Shown in pieces: positions 25,963 through 34,193 of a stretch of DNA of 64,000 bases. Every line of letters begins with the position of its first letter. The stretch's first letter is position 1. Under the pieces are notes generated by a model, which did no database searches, was not told the DNA's origin, and saw nothing but the letters and a program-made list of their open reading frames with translations. The DNA lies in the NCBI GenBank assembly GCA_003148945.1, contig QGGY01000001.1, positions 248,001 through 312,000 of the forward strand, in the 5' to 3' direction. This DNA is from Murimonas intestini. Its GTDB lineage: Bacteria; Bacillota; Clostridia; Lachnospirales; Lachnospiraceae. The translations under genes and the position numbers were made by a program.

Positions 25963-26346
25963 TTGCGCTATAATAAATTTGAGACTAGTCCGGCAGGGGA
26001 GCTGGTTAATAGGGTTAGAAAACGCCTGGAACAGGAAAATACATATTATTATTTTATCTGTATGGATAATAAAAAGGTTGGAGCAATTCGCATAATTGAT
26101 TCTCACGAAAAAAATATGAATAAAAGGATAAGCCCATTATTTATATTACCGGAATATCAAAGAAAAGGCATTGCACAGACAGCAATCCGATTATGCGAAA
26201 AATCCATGGTGAAGATGGGTGGGAATTAGATACTATCTTGCAGGAAAAAGGCAATTGCTATTTGATATAAAAAAATGGGATATCGTACAACGGGTAAACT
26301 TAAGAAAATCAATGATAATTTAACCTTAATATTTTATGAAAAATAA
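25963..26346 (+). pseudogene. GNAT acetyltransferase pseudogene
   Basis: The first frame (25963-26229) contains the acetyl-CoA site in FILPEYQRKGIAQTAIRLCE but begins without a start codon and stops early at KMGGN. The homologous reading resumes in another frame (HGEDGWELDTILQEKGNCYL) and then again in a third (KMGYRTTGKLKKINDNLTL, ending IFYEK). Two frameshifts plus the missing N-terminus show an inactive gene. The intact ancestor would have been a ~150-aa N-acetyltransferase. Confidence 0.8.
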
Positions 26347-26442
26347 TCTTGAAGGATGGATCAACAGTAGAAGCACAGAGTGCGAGATTTTTAATATTGA
26401 TTTTGTAAAACATGTATTTATTCAGGAAGAGAGGTTGTATAA

Positions 26443-27011
26443 TTGACAAATATAAAGGAGATAACAAATCCCACTGGCGTCATGCGGAACTTATTAGCAT
26501 CAAGCATTGGGATAGACAAATATAGTACAATCCTTAATACATATAAAAACGTAGATGTTTCAATGATATAAAATTCCAAAGAAATTTTAATGGATTTTAT
26601 GTAATTCAAAGAAATATCGATTGGCTAAATAATTACTATATTCTGTTCGAAAGAGTGAAAGGACAAGAGACAACATTTGAAGAAATTCTTCGTGAACTGT
26701 ATGATTTAACAAATGGAAGAATAGAAGCCTCTTTTTCCAGTAAGATGTATGCAACGCTTTATCCCGAAAAACCAATATGGGACCAGTTTGTATTAAAGTT
26801 TTTAGGATTGAAAATGCCGGATGGAAATTCTGAAAAAAGATTAAAAGCGGCCATTGTATTATATAGTGATATTGAAGAATGGTACAAGGAGTTTTTATGT
26901 AAGGAAAATGCAAGGTTGTGTTTGGCATTATTTGATGAAATATTTCCTGACTATAAATGGGTGTCAGATATAAAGAAAATAGATTTTTATTTGTGGAGTA
27001 TTCGGGAATAA
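26443..27011 (+). pseudogene. Frameshifted gene of unknown function
   Basis: A frame from TTG 26443 (GAGAGG upstream) reads TNIKEITNPTGVMRNLLASS and continues to DVSMI, where it stops at about 26571. A one-base shift restores a long reading NDIKFQRNFNGFYVIQRNID... that runs to 27011 with LRELYDLTNGRIEASFSSKM and ends FYLWSIRE. The product would be about 190 aa. I do not recognise the family. The part from 26655 is an open frame of 118 aa but has no RBS of its own. Confidence 0.65.
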
Positions 27012-27181
27012 TTATTATATTTCTGCTGCTTTTTTAAGCCTGCAGATAAATGTAAAGAAGCATAGTTTAAACATACGTTCCGAGTATTTTTATATCAGTA
27101 TATATGATAAAATCATACCATTACAAACACTAAAATATCATCTTAGTTGTAAAATATCACAAAGGATAAGGAGAAAGAGTT

Positions 27182-27733
27182 ATGAACAAGATTACTAAGA
27201 GATTATCAATCTGTATTTTAAGCGGAACATTAATGTTTGCTCCTGTTGCATTGGGGGCAGAAGATTATTCTATTGTGTCAGAGGCTCATTCCGGAAGAAC
27301 AGACAGCAATGGAGGACATAAAGACAATAAAAATAAGAGTGGTCTGGGATCATATCATTATCATTGTGGAGGACATCCTGCTCATTTACATGACGGAGGG
27401 GTATGTCCCTACGGCGGGACAGCATCTTCCTCAGCTGCAGCGTCTGGTATTACATCAAGTGAAGTTACATCAACAAGTACCCCATCTTCATCTGTTTCCA
27501 GTGGAGTCAAGACAGTTACGTTACATGATAACAGTACGATTTCACTTTCAACCGATATATTGAAATTAGTCCAGGATGTTTTAAATGAAAAAGGATATGA
27601 TTGTGGTAAAGCTGATGGAATAGTTGGAGAAAAGACGAAAACAGCTATTTCAAAATATTTAAAAGATAATACTGATGATTCCAGTGATAGGATGATTATT
27701 GAAATGATTGCTGAGGCATTGGATATAGAGTAA
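27182..27733 (+). CDS. Exported YHYH-domain protein with peptidoglycan-binding C-terminus
   Basis: A 183-residue protein with a signal peptide (MNKITKRLSICILSGTLMF, then APVALGAED). A YHYH motif domain follows (SGRTDSNGGHKD, then GSYHYHCGGHPAHLH and GGVCPYGG, residues ~37-80). After a Ser/Thr-rich linker there is a C-terminal PG_binding_1-like repeat (LVQDVLNEKGYDCGKADGIVGEKTKTAISKYL). Histidines and cysteines suggest metal binding at the cell wall. The gene is intact inside a decayed region. Confidence 0.82.
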   Translation: MNKITKRLSICILSGTLMFAPVALGAEDYSIVSEAHSGRTDSNGGHKDNKNKSGLGSYHYHCGGHPAHLHDGGVCPYGGTASSSAAASGITSSEVTSTSTPSSSVSSGVKTVTLHDNSTISLSTDILKLVQDVLNEKGYDCGKADGIVGEKTKTAISKYLKDNTDDSSDRMIIEMIAEALDIE

Positions 27734-27763
27734 GTAAAGCTATCAACTGGAATTTCTATCTTA

Positions 27764-27892
27764 AATAGAGAATATAAAACTGCCGGAGCTGGTCCGTCTG
27801 AAAGTAGGGCGGCACCGTGAGATCCCAGAAGGATACCGACTTAAAGAGTGTGGATGTGAATGGAGGCATCAGGGAAATCATATAAAGAAATG
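27764..27892 (+). pseudogene. Possible small coding remnant
   Basis: An open frame without a start codon reads LPELVRLKVGRHREIPEGYR, then LKECGCEWRHQGNHIKK and stop. It overlaps the start of the next broken gene in a different frame. It has protein-like composition but I cannot assign it. Confidence 0.3.
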
Positions 27893-28651
27893 ATTACATA
27901 TAATGAATTAAAAGATAGTGATAAAACAGACAATGATGATCCAAACAGTAAGGATGCTGCTATGGTTTCTGATGTGCAAAAGGCATATGATGAAGCTTTG
28001 TCCATTGCTAGAAAGGATATCACTAGGGATGGTAAATCTTATTATTATGGAGATATTAATGTCTTAGCAGAATATGTCGAATGGATAGATAAGTACCCAA
28101 ATGCTGATGAAAATACAGAGATTAATCAAGGTGCAATTTATCGCTCACTTGCTAAAAGGCTAAAAGAATTTTATACAGGTGGTGATAAATATTATGGTAA
28201 CTGGAAATCAATCTGTCCGATAATTTTTGGATTTGAGGCACTTGATACCTGGGAGGAAATGTTGCCCTATGTTGAAAATGCCAGCATCTATATAACGAAT
28301 GAGAACTCTTTCACTGAAATAATGAATAAGCTACAGGAGTTAGAGTGTGTGGAGGGGACTTTTGATTATGAAGCACGAAATTTTGATTTTGTGATTTCCG
28401 ATTTAAGCAAAGCTGTCAGTAAGTTAAAAATTTCAGATGAAATGTTAGGGTATATTCTAGCGGCCTTAGATGAATATGGACCTGCTAGTTTGTTTGATGG
28501 GAATTCTTTTACATTTAAACTGATTACTAATAAAAATGTGGAAGGACGTTGAAAATTAGATTATGAAGATTTTGAAGTTACTGGTAACGATGCAGAAGGC
28601 AGTGTGTTTGAAGCCATAAATTTGTTATATGATGAAAGCTTTAGGTGGTGA
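27860..28651 (+). pseudogene. Unknown protein gene interrupted by an in-frame stop
   Basis: The frame from ATG 27860 gives 230 aa (KAYDEALSIARKDITRDGKS, then TWEEMLPYVENASIYITNEN) up to TGA at 28550-28552. The same frame then continues for 32 more codons (KLDYEDFEVTGNDAEGSVFE, ending LLYDESFRW) before the next stop, so the first stop looks like a nonsense mutation. The start is also doubtful: an in-frame TGA directly precedes it and no RBS is visible, so the 5' end may be lost. The family is not recognised. Confidence 0.55.
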
Positions 28652-28773
28652 TGTGTATTAAACACTAATTAATATATAACAGTGCCATTAAATAGCGGAG
28701 ATATGGAAAAAAGTTATCTGTGTTGTGAGTTCAAATCGATACAGTTACGACAACAAACTACGGAGGAGAAGCC

Positions 28774-29850
28774 ATGCCACTTATACCAGCCAAATGTACG
28801 AACTGCGGAGCAGAATTAGAAGTAGATTCGTCAAAAGATGCTGCTATCTGCCCCTATTGTAATTCTGCATATGTTGTAGAAAAGGCAATAAACAATTATA
28901 ACATAACAAACAATATTGAGAACTCTGTTGTCAATATATATTCTAATTCGGCTCAAGTGAAGTCAGATTTTGAAATTGAAGGGCATACGCTTAAGGCTTA
29001 TATTGGCGAATCAGAAATAGTAGATAATATACCTTCACATATTACTGCTATCGGAGACGAAGCCTTTTATGGGAATAAAAAGATAAAGAAGGTAATAATA
29101 CCTGATTCAGTGATGAGAATTGGAGCCTTTGCTTTTTGTCAATGTAGTAATCTTAAAGAAATTGTTATTCCCGATTCGGTAAAAGTAATAGGTAGCTTTA
29201 ATGGCAGCGGATTAGAACATATTACACTTCCATCAAATTTAGGAGTAATCGGTGAGTACATGTTTTATTATTGTCCAAATTTGAAAAGCATAATAATACC
29301 TAATGGAGTAGAGGAAATCGGCTTAGCAGCATTTGGTAAATGCACTAGTCTAGAAGAGATTACTATACCTGGGAGTGTAACAAAAATTAATGATGCAGTG
29401 TTTTTAGATTGCTGCAATATAAAAAAAGTGTTGTTCGAAAATTGGTACAATATCGAGGAAATGGGAGAAGATATTTTTAGACGTTGCCCTACAATACCAG
29501 AAATAGTTCCTTCAAATATAATGATGAAATATCATGATAATTTTTACCCGCCCACAGCAGAAACCTCTAAACCAGATGAATCAAAAAAAGGATGTTACAT
29601 AGCTACCTGCATCTATGGTTCATATGATTGTCCAGAGGTATGGACATTGCGTCGCTTTAGAGACAATATCCTCGACAAGAATTTATTCGGGCGATTATTC
29701 ATTAAGACATATTATTTGATAAGTCCTAAATTAGTGAAGTATCTTGGTGATTACTCATTGTTCAAAATTGTCTGGAGAAAGAGCCTTGATAGTTTGTTAC
29801 AGTTACTACGAAAGAGTGGGATAGAAGATACGCCATATAAGGATTTGTAA
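28774..29850 (+). CDS. Leucine-rich repeat (BspA type) protein with zinc ribbon and CFI-box C-terminus
   Basis: A 358-residue protein in three parts. Residues ~8-33 form a zinc ribbon (CTNCGAELEV...CPYCNSAYV). Residues ~85-260 carry BspA-type LRR_5 repeats of the form IPDSVxxIGxxAFxxCxxL. The C-terminal ~85 residues match the CFI-box tail: GCYIATCIYGSYDCPEVWTL followed by RRFRDN. There is no signal peptide, so it is probably cytoplasmic or released by an unusual route. RBS GGAGGAG lies before ATG 28774. Confidence 0.82.
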   Translation: MPLIPAKCTNCGAELEVDSSKDAAICPYCNSAYVVEKAINNYNITNNIENSVVNIYSNSAQVKSDFEIEGHTLKAYIGESEIVDNIPSHITAIGDEAFYGNKKIKKVIIPDSVMRIGAFAFCQCSNLKEIVIPDSVKVIGSFNGSGLEHITLPSNLGVIGEYMFYYCPNLKSIIIPNGVEEIGLAAFGKCTSLEEITIPGSVTKINDAVFLDCCNIKKVLFENWYNIEEMGEDIFRRCPTIPEIVPSNIMMKYHDNFYPPTAETSKPDESKKGCYIATCIYGSYDCPEVWTLRRFRDNILDKNLFGRLFIKTYYLISPKLVKYLGDYSLFKIVWRKSLDSLLQLLRKSGIEDTPYKDL

Positions 29851-29938
29851 GTTTCCGCCGGGTTGATATAGATATTATTATCCCACATTGTGAGAACATG
29901 GAGCAATTATTGAAGTATCTATAAATTCAAATTGAATA

Positions 29939-29983
29939 AAATCGCTGCGCGATAGCTTACAAAGGCTGTAGCATAGCGATTTT
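29939..29983. terminator. Terminator after the LRR gene
   Basis: AATCGCT and AGCGATT pair with an inner GCGCGATAGC region and a TTTTTCGTTTT tail. Confidence 0.7.
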
Positions 29984-30212
29984 TCGTTTTCTGTAACAAA
30001 AACAGTGGAAAGCAAGTCCTAAAAGTAGTATTTGAGTATTCCGGGCGATTCTGAACCGTCATTCCGGAAGAACCCGTTCTTACGGAACAGGGGTACATTT
30101 TCACCATAATATACAGGCTGAAGGAAAAGGAATTTATTGCTTTTGTAAACTCCGATGAACTAATACCTGTTCATAAAGTCCGTTATGCTGATTATTATAG
30201 GAGACTTATATA
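29984..30212. other. Intergenic stretch
   Basis: No intact gene. The sequence around 30035-30110 has protein-like composition but no open frame of note. The RBS TAGGAG for the next truncated gene is at its end. Confidence 0.3.
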
Positions 30213-30410
30213 ATGACAATAACACAAATTAACTGCGATATTGAGAGGGCCAATATCGCAAGGACAATACTGGAATCCCTTCCAGATTGGTTTGGCAACT
30301 CAGAAGCAATAGAAGAATACATCGCAGTCAGCAAGGGACAGCCTTTTTTCTGTGCATTTATTGCCATACAATATAATAATAGTCAAGCTGGGTTATATAT
30401 CCCTGCTTGA
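30213..30410 (+). pseudogene. GNAT acetyltransferase, truncated after ~50 codons
   Basis: The start is intact (AGGAG, ATG) and the first 50 residues (DIERANIARTILESLPDWFG, then SEAIEEYIAVSKGQPFFCAF) match the N-terminus of a common clostridial GNAT family. After CAF the sequence loses any resemblance and stops. The break lies just upstream of a group II intron tail, so insertion followed by deletion is a likely cause. The acetyl-CoA-binding half is missing. Confidence 0.75.
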
Positions 30411-30437
30411 CTATTATCTGAGAGTCAGTAAAAATAA

Positions 30438-30516
30438 GGAACCGCTTTGGTACCGAACGGTCTGCCAGGTGGTGTGAGAGGTCGGCTAATCAACTAATGG
30501 TTAGCCTTTACTCGAT
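30438..30516 (+). mobile_element. 3' end of a group II intron (domains V-VI), remnant
   Basis: GGAACCGC, then ACCGAACGGT, CCAGGTGGTGTGAGAGG, a GGCTAA/TTAGCC hairpin and TTTACTCGAT closely follow the domain V-VI and 3' splice-site pattern I know from bacterial group II introns (GGTGGTGTGAGAGG...CTACTCGAT). No reverse transcriptase or 5' half is present, so it cannot splice or move. Confidence 0.72.
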
Positions 30517-31090
30517 GAGATGGCCGCTTTCATGCGGCCGAGTTATGAAAATAAGGTGAGAAACCTCAAACTCTATAATTATAATATGACATTATATGGC
30601 GCAGTTCAACATGTATTAGTCGCAAGTTTCGACTGTGTTCGACATCTGATTGTGGTTCACCCATTAGTGATTTTCACGAAATTAAATAAATTCATATCTG
30701 CTAACCTTGATAATTGATCTAAATACAACAGAAATAATCACAAATAATCAAAGAATAGTCAAAAATAAACAAAGAAAATAAAAAGGTCTATGCTCAGTAA
30801 CGTAAGATTATGAATTTTGTAATATAAAAAATAACTAAAATATATTGAAAAAATTAGTGTCTCTATTGGACATGTTGTCAAATATATTTAATTTTTATAC
30901 TTGTGCAAAATAACTCAAATAATATTCAATACAAAATTTGAAATATTGACAAGTATTTAGAAAAAATATATAGTTTAAGCATACAGTTATGAAATAATCG
31001 TGTGGGGGAGAGTGATTCCAATGGAGGATATTTTATTTTGAAAACGAATAGGGTTTTTTGTACGCTAACTGAAACTGGATAAGTTTAGGA
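30517..31090. other. AT-rich gene-free stretch
   Basis: About 570 bases with only short frames lacking RBSs. Around 30728-30775 a loose direct repeat (AATAATCACAAATAATCAAAG and similar) is visible. It presumably holds the promoter of the 31096 gene; no clear consensus hexamers are seen. Confidence 0.35.
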
Positions 31091-31095
31091 AGGAT

Positions 31096-31506
31096 ATGAA
31101 AAAGAAATATTCGAAGAGATTGCTTGCAATCGTTATGGTAATTATAATTGTTATGGGAACCACATTAACAGGATTTTCCAATAGAAATGAAGATAATATT
31201 TCACAACATCAGAAAGAGATAATGGAACGACAAAACAAAGGCGTAACGAGACTAATGTGCCTTGATTGTGCATGGTATAGTCACTATGTATGCCAGAGTA
31301 ATCATAGATATGATGGTAATACAACACATAGTTATTGGGGAGGTATATGTAGAATTAACTGGTATAATGCCACAGCCCAAGAAGTTTGTACGTCATGTGG
31401 AAAGGCACTCGCACAATTTGGAGAACACCCTAGTATTGAAAACCACTTAAATTGCTCAAAGGGAATGTACAAAATTTGTATGATTGGGTTACCACCAAGT
31501 CCATAA
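31096..31506 (+). CDS. Exported Cys/His-rich protein, family member 1
   Basis: Unrecognised 136-residue protein. Residues ~8-30 form a signal peptide or anchor (LLAIVMVIIIVMGTTLTGF). The mature part has CLDCAWYSHYVC, HRYDGNTTHSY, GICRINWY, CTSCG and IENHLNCSKG, i.e. several CxxC pairs and His residues resembling zinc ribbons, but outside the membrane. The protein encoded at 32111-32506 is a paralog (same motif order). RBS AGGAAGGAT. It begins a three-gene tandem set with a lipoprotein in the middle. Confidence 0.75.
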   Translation: MKKKYSKRLLAIVMVIIIVMGTTLTGFSNRNEDNISQHQKEIMERQNKGVTRLMCLDCAWYSHYVCQSNHRYDGNTTHSYWGGICRINWYNATAQEVCTSCGKALAQFGEHPSIENHLNCSKGMYKICMIGLPPSP

Positions 31507-31529
31507 ATTATATCTAAATGGGAGTGATC

Positions 31530-32111
31530 ATGAAAACTAAGTATCATATTTCTATAATGATTGTGCTAGTAGTCACCCTATTGGCTTTAGCCGTTACTGG
31601 GTGTAGCAAAAATACGACCGATGAGAATTTAGATTTACTAGATTTAAAAACTGGTAGTATTTATGGTTATAAAGGGATTGAATGGAAAGAATCTAAGGAT
31701 GAAGTAGAAAAATCCCTTAAGTTTTCTTTTGAGGAAGACAAAATTGTTAACCAATCAGAAAATGTCTTTTTTTGTTATAATAGCAAACCAATAAAACTGT
31801 TTGACATAGAAGGGACACAGTGGTTTGAATTTAAAAATGATGAACTTCTATTAGTCGGATTTGATTTTAGGAATTCGGATAAAAACGGTGACTTATCTAA
31901 TTTTTTTGAAAAGACATTGAATGAACTTACAAAACACTATGGTGATTTTCAAGACGATATCACAAAAGAGAATGAATTTGGATTAATGTGTGGATATAAG
32001 TGGCTTAATGAAAATGTAGATGGAGGCAGGGACACATTGCAACTAATTTCTTTTACCAAGGATAAAGATGTCCAGATTATATTAACGGTAGGATATATTC
32101 CATCTAACTAG
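31530..32111 (+). CDS. Lipoprotein of unknown function
   Basis: A 193-residue protein with a lipobox LAVTGC (Cys 25) after a hydrophobic signal, so it is lipid-anchored on the outside of the membrane. The mature part begins SKNTTDENLD and contains YGYKGIEWKESKDEVEKSL and FLKH-type short helices; I do not recognise a domain, although the start resembles small lipoproteins that begin with a GIxWxxSxxEV segment. ATG 31530 follows GGGAG. Its stop touches the start region of the next gene, so the three genes form one unit. Confidence 0.75.
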   Translation: MKTKYHISIMIVLVVTLLALAVTGCSKNTTDENLDLLDLKTGSIYGYKGIEWKESKDEVEKSLKFSFEEDKIVNQSENVFFCYNSKPIKLFDIEGTQWFEFKNDELLLVGFDFRNSDKNGDLSNFFEKTLNELTKHYGDFQDDITKENEFGLMCGYKWLNENVDGGRDTLQLISFTKDKDVQIILTVGYIPSN

Positions 32112-32506
32112 TGAAAAGTCATATTAAAAGGAGAACAAATGAAAAAAATCCTTTCTTACTAATAATAATTGTAATTTTAACTGTTATAGTAGGGTGTGGT
32201 TTAACGGGATTTTCCCAAAAAGATGAATCTCTAAGTCCTATAATAACAAGAGGAAATTGTTTGAATTGTGGTTGGTTTACACATATTACTTGTATGAGAG
32301 ACCATGTTTATGATGGAAACACCACACATTCTTACAGTGATGGAACTTGTAGAGTTAATTGGTATACGGCATCTGGGCAGGATAGATGTCTCAATTGCGG
32401 ACATGTGAATGAGTACTTTAATCGTCACAATTGTATAGAAAATCATTTAAACTGTGGGAAAGGACAGGTTAACATTTGTCCATTACCTTATGCACCTTCA
32501 AAATGA
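32111..32506 (+). CDS. Exported Cys/His-rich protein, family member 2 (start region out of frame)
   Basis: Paralog of the 31096 protein: CLNCGWFTHITC, HVYDGNTTHSY, GTCRVNWY, CLNCG, IENHLNCGKG. A membrane segment (LLIIIVILTVIVGCGLTGF) precedes it. The open frame begins at GTG 32111 without an RBS. The real RBS-ATG pair (AAAGGAG, ATG 32139) is followed by seven A residues and reads into a stop after seven codons; eight A residues would join it to the main frame and give MKKNPFLLIIIVIL. It is thus either a recent frameshift, slippage-regulated, or uses the GTG. Confidence 0.65.
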   Translation: MKSHIKRRTNEKNPFLLIIIVILTVIVGCGLTGFSQKDESLSPIITRGNCLNCGWFTHITCMRDHVYDGNTTHSYSDGTCRVNWYTASGQDRCLNCGHVNEYFNRHNCIENHLNCGKGQVNICPLPYAPSK

Positions 32507-32538
32507 ATAGTAAATGTATGATAGCTTAACAAAAAAAA

Positions 32539-32567
32539 GGGAGACTGGTCAAATAAGCCAGCCTCCC
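32539..32567. terminator. Terminator of the Cys/His-rich cassette
   Basis: GGGAGACTGG and CCAGCCTCCC pair, followed by TGAAATTTTTCT. Confidence 0.75.
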
Positions 32568-32671
32568 TGAAATTTTTCTATCACCTTTTTAGTACGTAAA
32601 TAACTGAACAATAATAATAGTAAAGGAGTTGTCGGTTAATTCTAGTTTTTAACCTTTCAACCCCGGAAATG

Positions 32672-32727
32672 AGATTATCTCGTGAAATCCAGGCTTTTTT
32701 AAGCTTTGGATCATCACGAGATAATCT
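32672..32727. terminator. Long inverted repeat, probable terminator
   Basis: AGATTATCTCGTGA (32672-32685) and TCACGAGATAATCT (32714-32727) are perfect 14-base inverted repeats, followed by TTTGTTTTTT on the plus strand. The loop contains TCCAGGC/GCTTTGGA. It separates the plus-strand cassette from the convergent minus-strand genes. Confidence 0.7.
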
Positions 32728-32786
32728 TTTGTTTTTTATGCTGCAGTCTAACTATTTGCAAATATAGTGGCTGGCTACACCTGCCT

Positions 32787-32951
32787 TTAATGTTTTTTTA
32801 TAAAGATTATATAGAATATTAGCATAACAAATCCAACTACTCGTATTATATCTGAGATTTGTTGATATCCCAATATATACTTAATTGGGAAACTAGAAAT
32901 TAGTAATATGATAATTAATAACATGAACAAAATATGTAGCGATTTTTTCAT
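32787..32951 (-). CDS. Small two-segment membrane protein
   Basis: A 54-residue frame too short for most ORF callers: MKKSLHILFMLLIIILLISS, then a FPIKYILGYQQ turn, IIRVVGFVMLIFYIIF and the tail IKKH. Two hydrophobic segments and Lys-rich ends resemble small immunity-type or holin-like membrane proteins. It begins 19 bases after the broken exported-protein gene on the same strand; AGGAG lies about 12 bases before the ATG. Confidence 0.5.
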   Translation of the reverse strand: MKKSLHILFMLLIIILLISSFPIKYILGYQQISDIIRVVGFVMLIFYIIFIKKH

Positions 32952-32970
32952 ACTTACTGGATACTCCTGT

Positions 32971-33585
32971 TTATTGAGATGTAAAATAGATTGATTGAGT
33001 AGATTCGACAGTTTGAATATACATAATGATTCCTGTACCAGAAACAGTAGCCTGTTCGACTTGCCATCTATAAATTAATGTGCCTACACCAAAGATACCA
33101 GCAATTCCACCAAGCACACTTCCTAAATTTCCAGGAAGAAATCCTAAAAGTCCACCTGTTGTTGCACCATCACCGACAGCTGATAGTGAGTCAATTAAAT
33201 CTTGAGCTTTATCAGAAATCATGTATACTTCTGTAATACCAGTGTGTAACAATTTTACTTTCTCCCTGTGCGCGAGTGCTGGGAAGAAGAATGATAGCAG
33301 AATAGTTTTCGTCTATGTAAGCAAGTCCTTGAGTAATTAAAGCGTTCATACTTGCAATTTGAGATTCTACAGACGTAATCATGTCATTCGAAAAACCATC
33401 TTTTAAAGCAGAATTTACATCAAAGACGATTAATTCATTTTTGTCTTTTTGTAGGAATTGTTCTAATTTCGTATACTGAAGGATTAGTTGTTTCTTCAGT
33501 GGATGCTGCAGAGGTAATGATACTTGTAGATAATACCGTAATGAGAGTAAGAATTAGAGCAATAAGTTTACGGAATTTTTTTCAT
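32971..33585 (-). pseudogene. Exported protein gene broken by three frameshifts
   Basis: Minus-strand start ATG 33585 with AGAGG upstream, followed by seven A residues that put the signal peptide (FRKLIALILTLITVLSTSII, then TSAAST) out of frame by one base. A second shift joins it to KLEQFLQKDKNELIVFDVNS...GLAYIDENYSAIILLP, and a third to HTGITEVYMISDKAQDLIDS and the glycine-rich hydrophobic segment GLLGFLPGNLGSVLGGIAGI. The joined product is ~205 aa. The Gly-rich tail and the small membrane protein next to it recall exported toxin/immunity pairs, but no family is recognised. Confidence 0.65.
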
Positions 33586-33725
33586 CAAAATACCTCTTTA
33601 CTCAAAAAAATTGGATTAATTATGTTGACAAAAAATTCTCCATGGGTATCACACTCCTTATATGTACCTGGTATTCTAAAATATATATGTGTTATAACAC
33701 ATATTAAAAATGAAAGCTAGTAAAA

Positions 33726-34019
33726 TTGTCGTGTAAATTATATAAAAAAACAAATTTTGCGCCATATATGAGTTTGGATAATAAATGTATACAAGCAGGT
33801 ATAACCCCAAGAGGAGTACACGCCTTTAGAAGAACTGTTAACTCCAAAATGAGATGTGAGGGAGTATCAGCAACTGTTGCAGCGGCCCTGCTTGGGCATA
33901 GTCCGGATGTAAATGAACAATATTATACGTATGTTATAAGTAATATTGAAGAAAAATTGAAGAAAAAAACAGAATCGTGTCAAAGATTAATGCGGAGATG
34001 CCTGTTGCAAAGTGAGTGA
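33726..34019 (+). pseudogene. Tyrosine recombinase (integrase) C-terminal fragment
   Basis: The last ~80 residues contain the catalytic box HAFRRTVNSKM, LLGHSPDV and QYYTYV, i.e. His-x-x-Arg, His and the nucleophile Tyr of a phage/ICE integrase. The N-terminal DNA-binding and core domains and the first catalytic Arg are missing; the frame starts in non-matching sequence. It lies about 100 bases from a tRNA-Pro gene, the usual position of an integrase after site-specific insertion. Confidence 0.8.
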
Positions 34020-34120
34020 TTATTTAGATAGTGAAATATATAGGTAATCAAAGGTAATCAAGAAAAAAAGAATTCCGATGCATAAAAATGCTCGGAACCC
34101 TTGATTTTACTGGCTTTAAT

Positions 34121-34193
34121 CGGAGTGACAAGATTTGAACTTGCGACCTCTCGGCCCCCAGCCGAGCGCGCTACCAAGCTACGCCACACTCCG
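34121..34193 (-). tRNA. tRNA-Pro (anticodon GGG)
   Basis: Minus strand: acceptor CGGAGTG pairs with CACTCCG; the anticodon stem CTCGG/CCGAG encloses loop CTGGGGG, giving anticodon GGG; T arm GCAAG TTCAAAT CTTGT. The D arm has GGTAGCGC. CCA is not encoded. The 3' end faces the integrase fragment, so the tRNA end is the likely attachment site. Confidence 0.93.

Noticed and set aside
30520-30717. 65-codon frame starting just after the intron end
   Set aside because: No ribosome binding site and no recognisable protein features; it starts inside sequence that looks like displaced DNA.
33499-33720. 73-codon plus-strand frame
   Set aside because: It runs antisense through the 5' part of the frameshifted exported-protein gene, which explains its openness.
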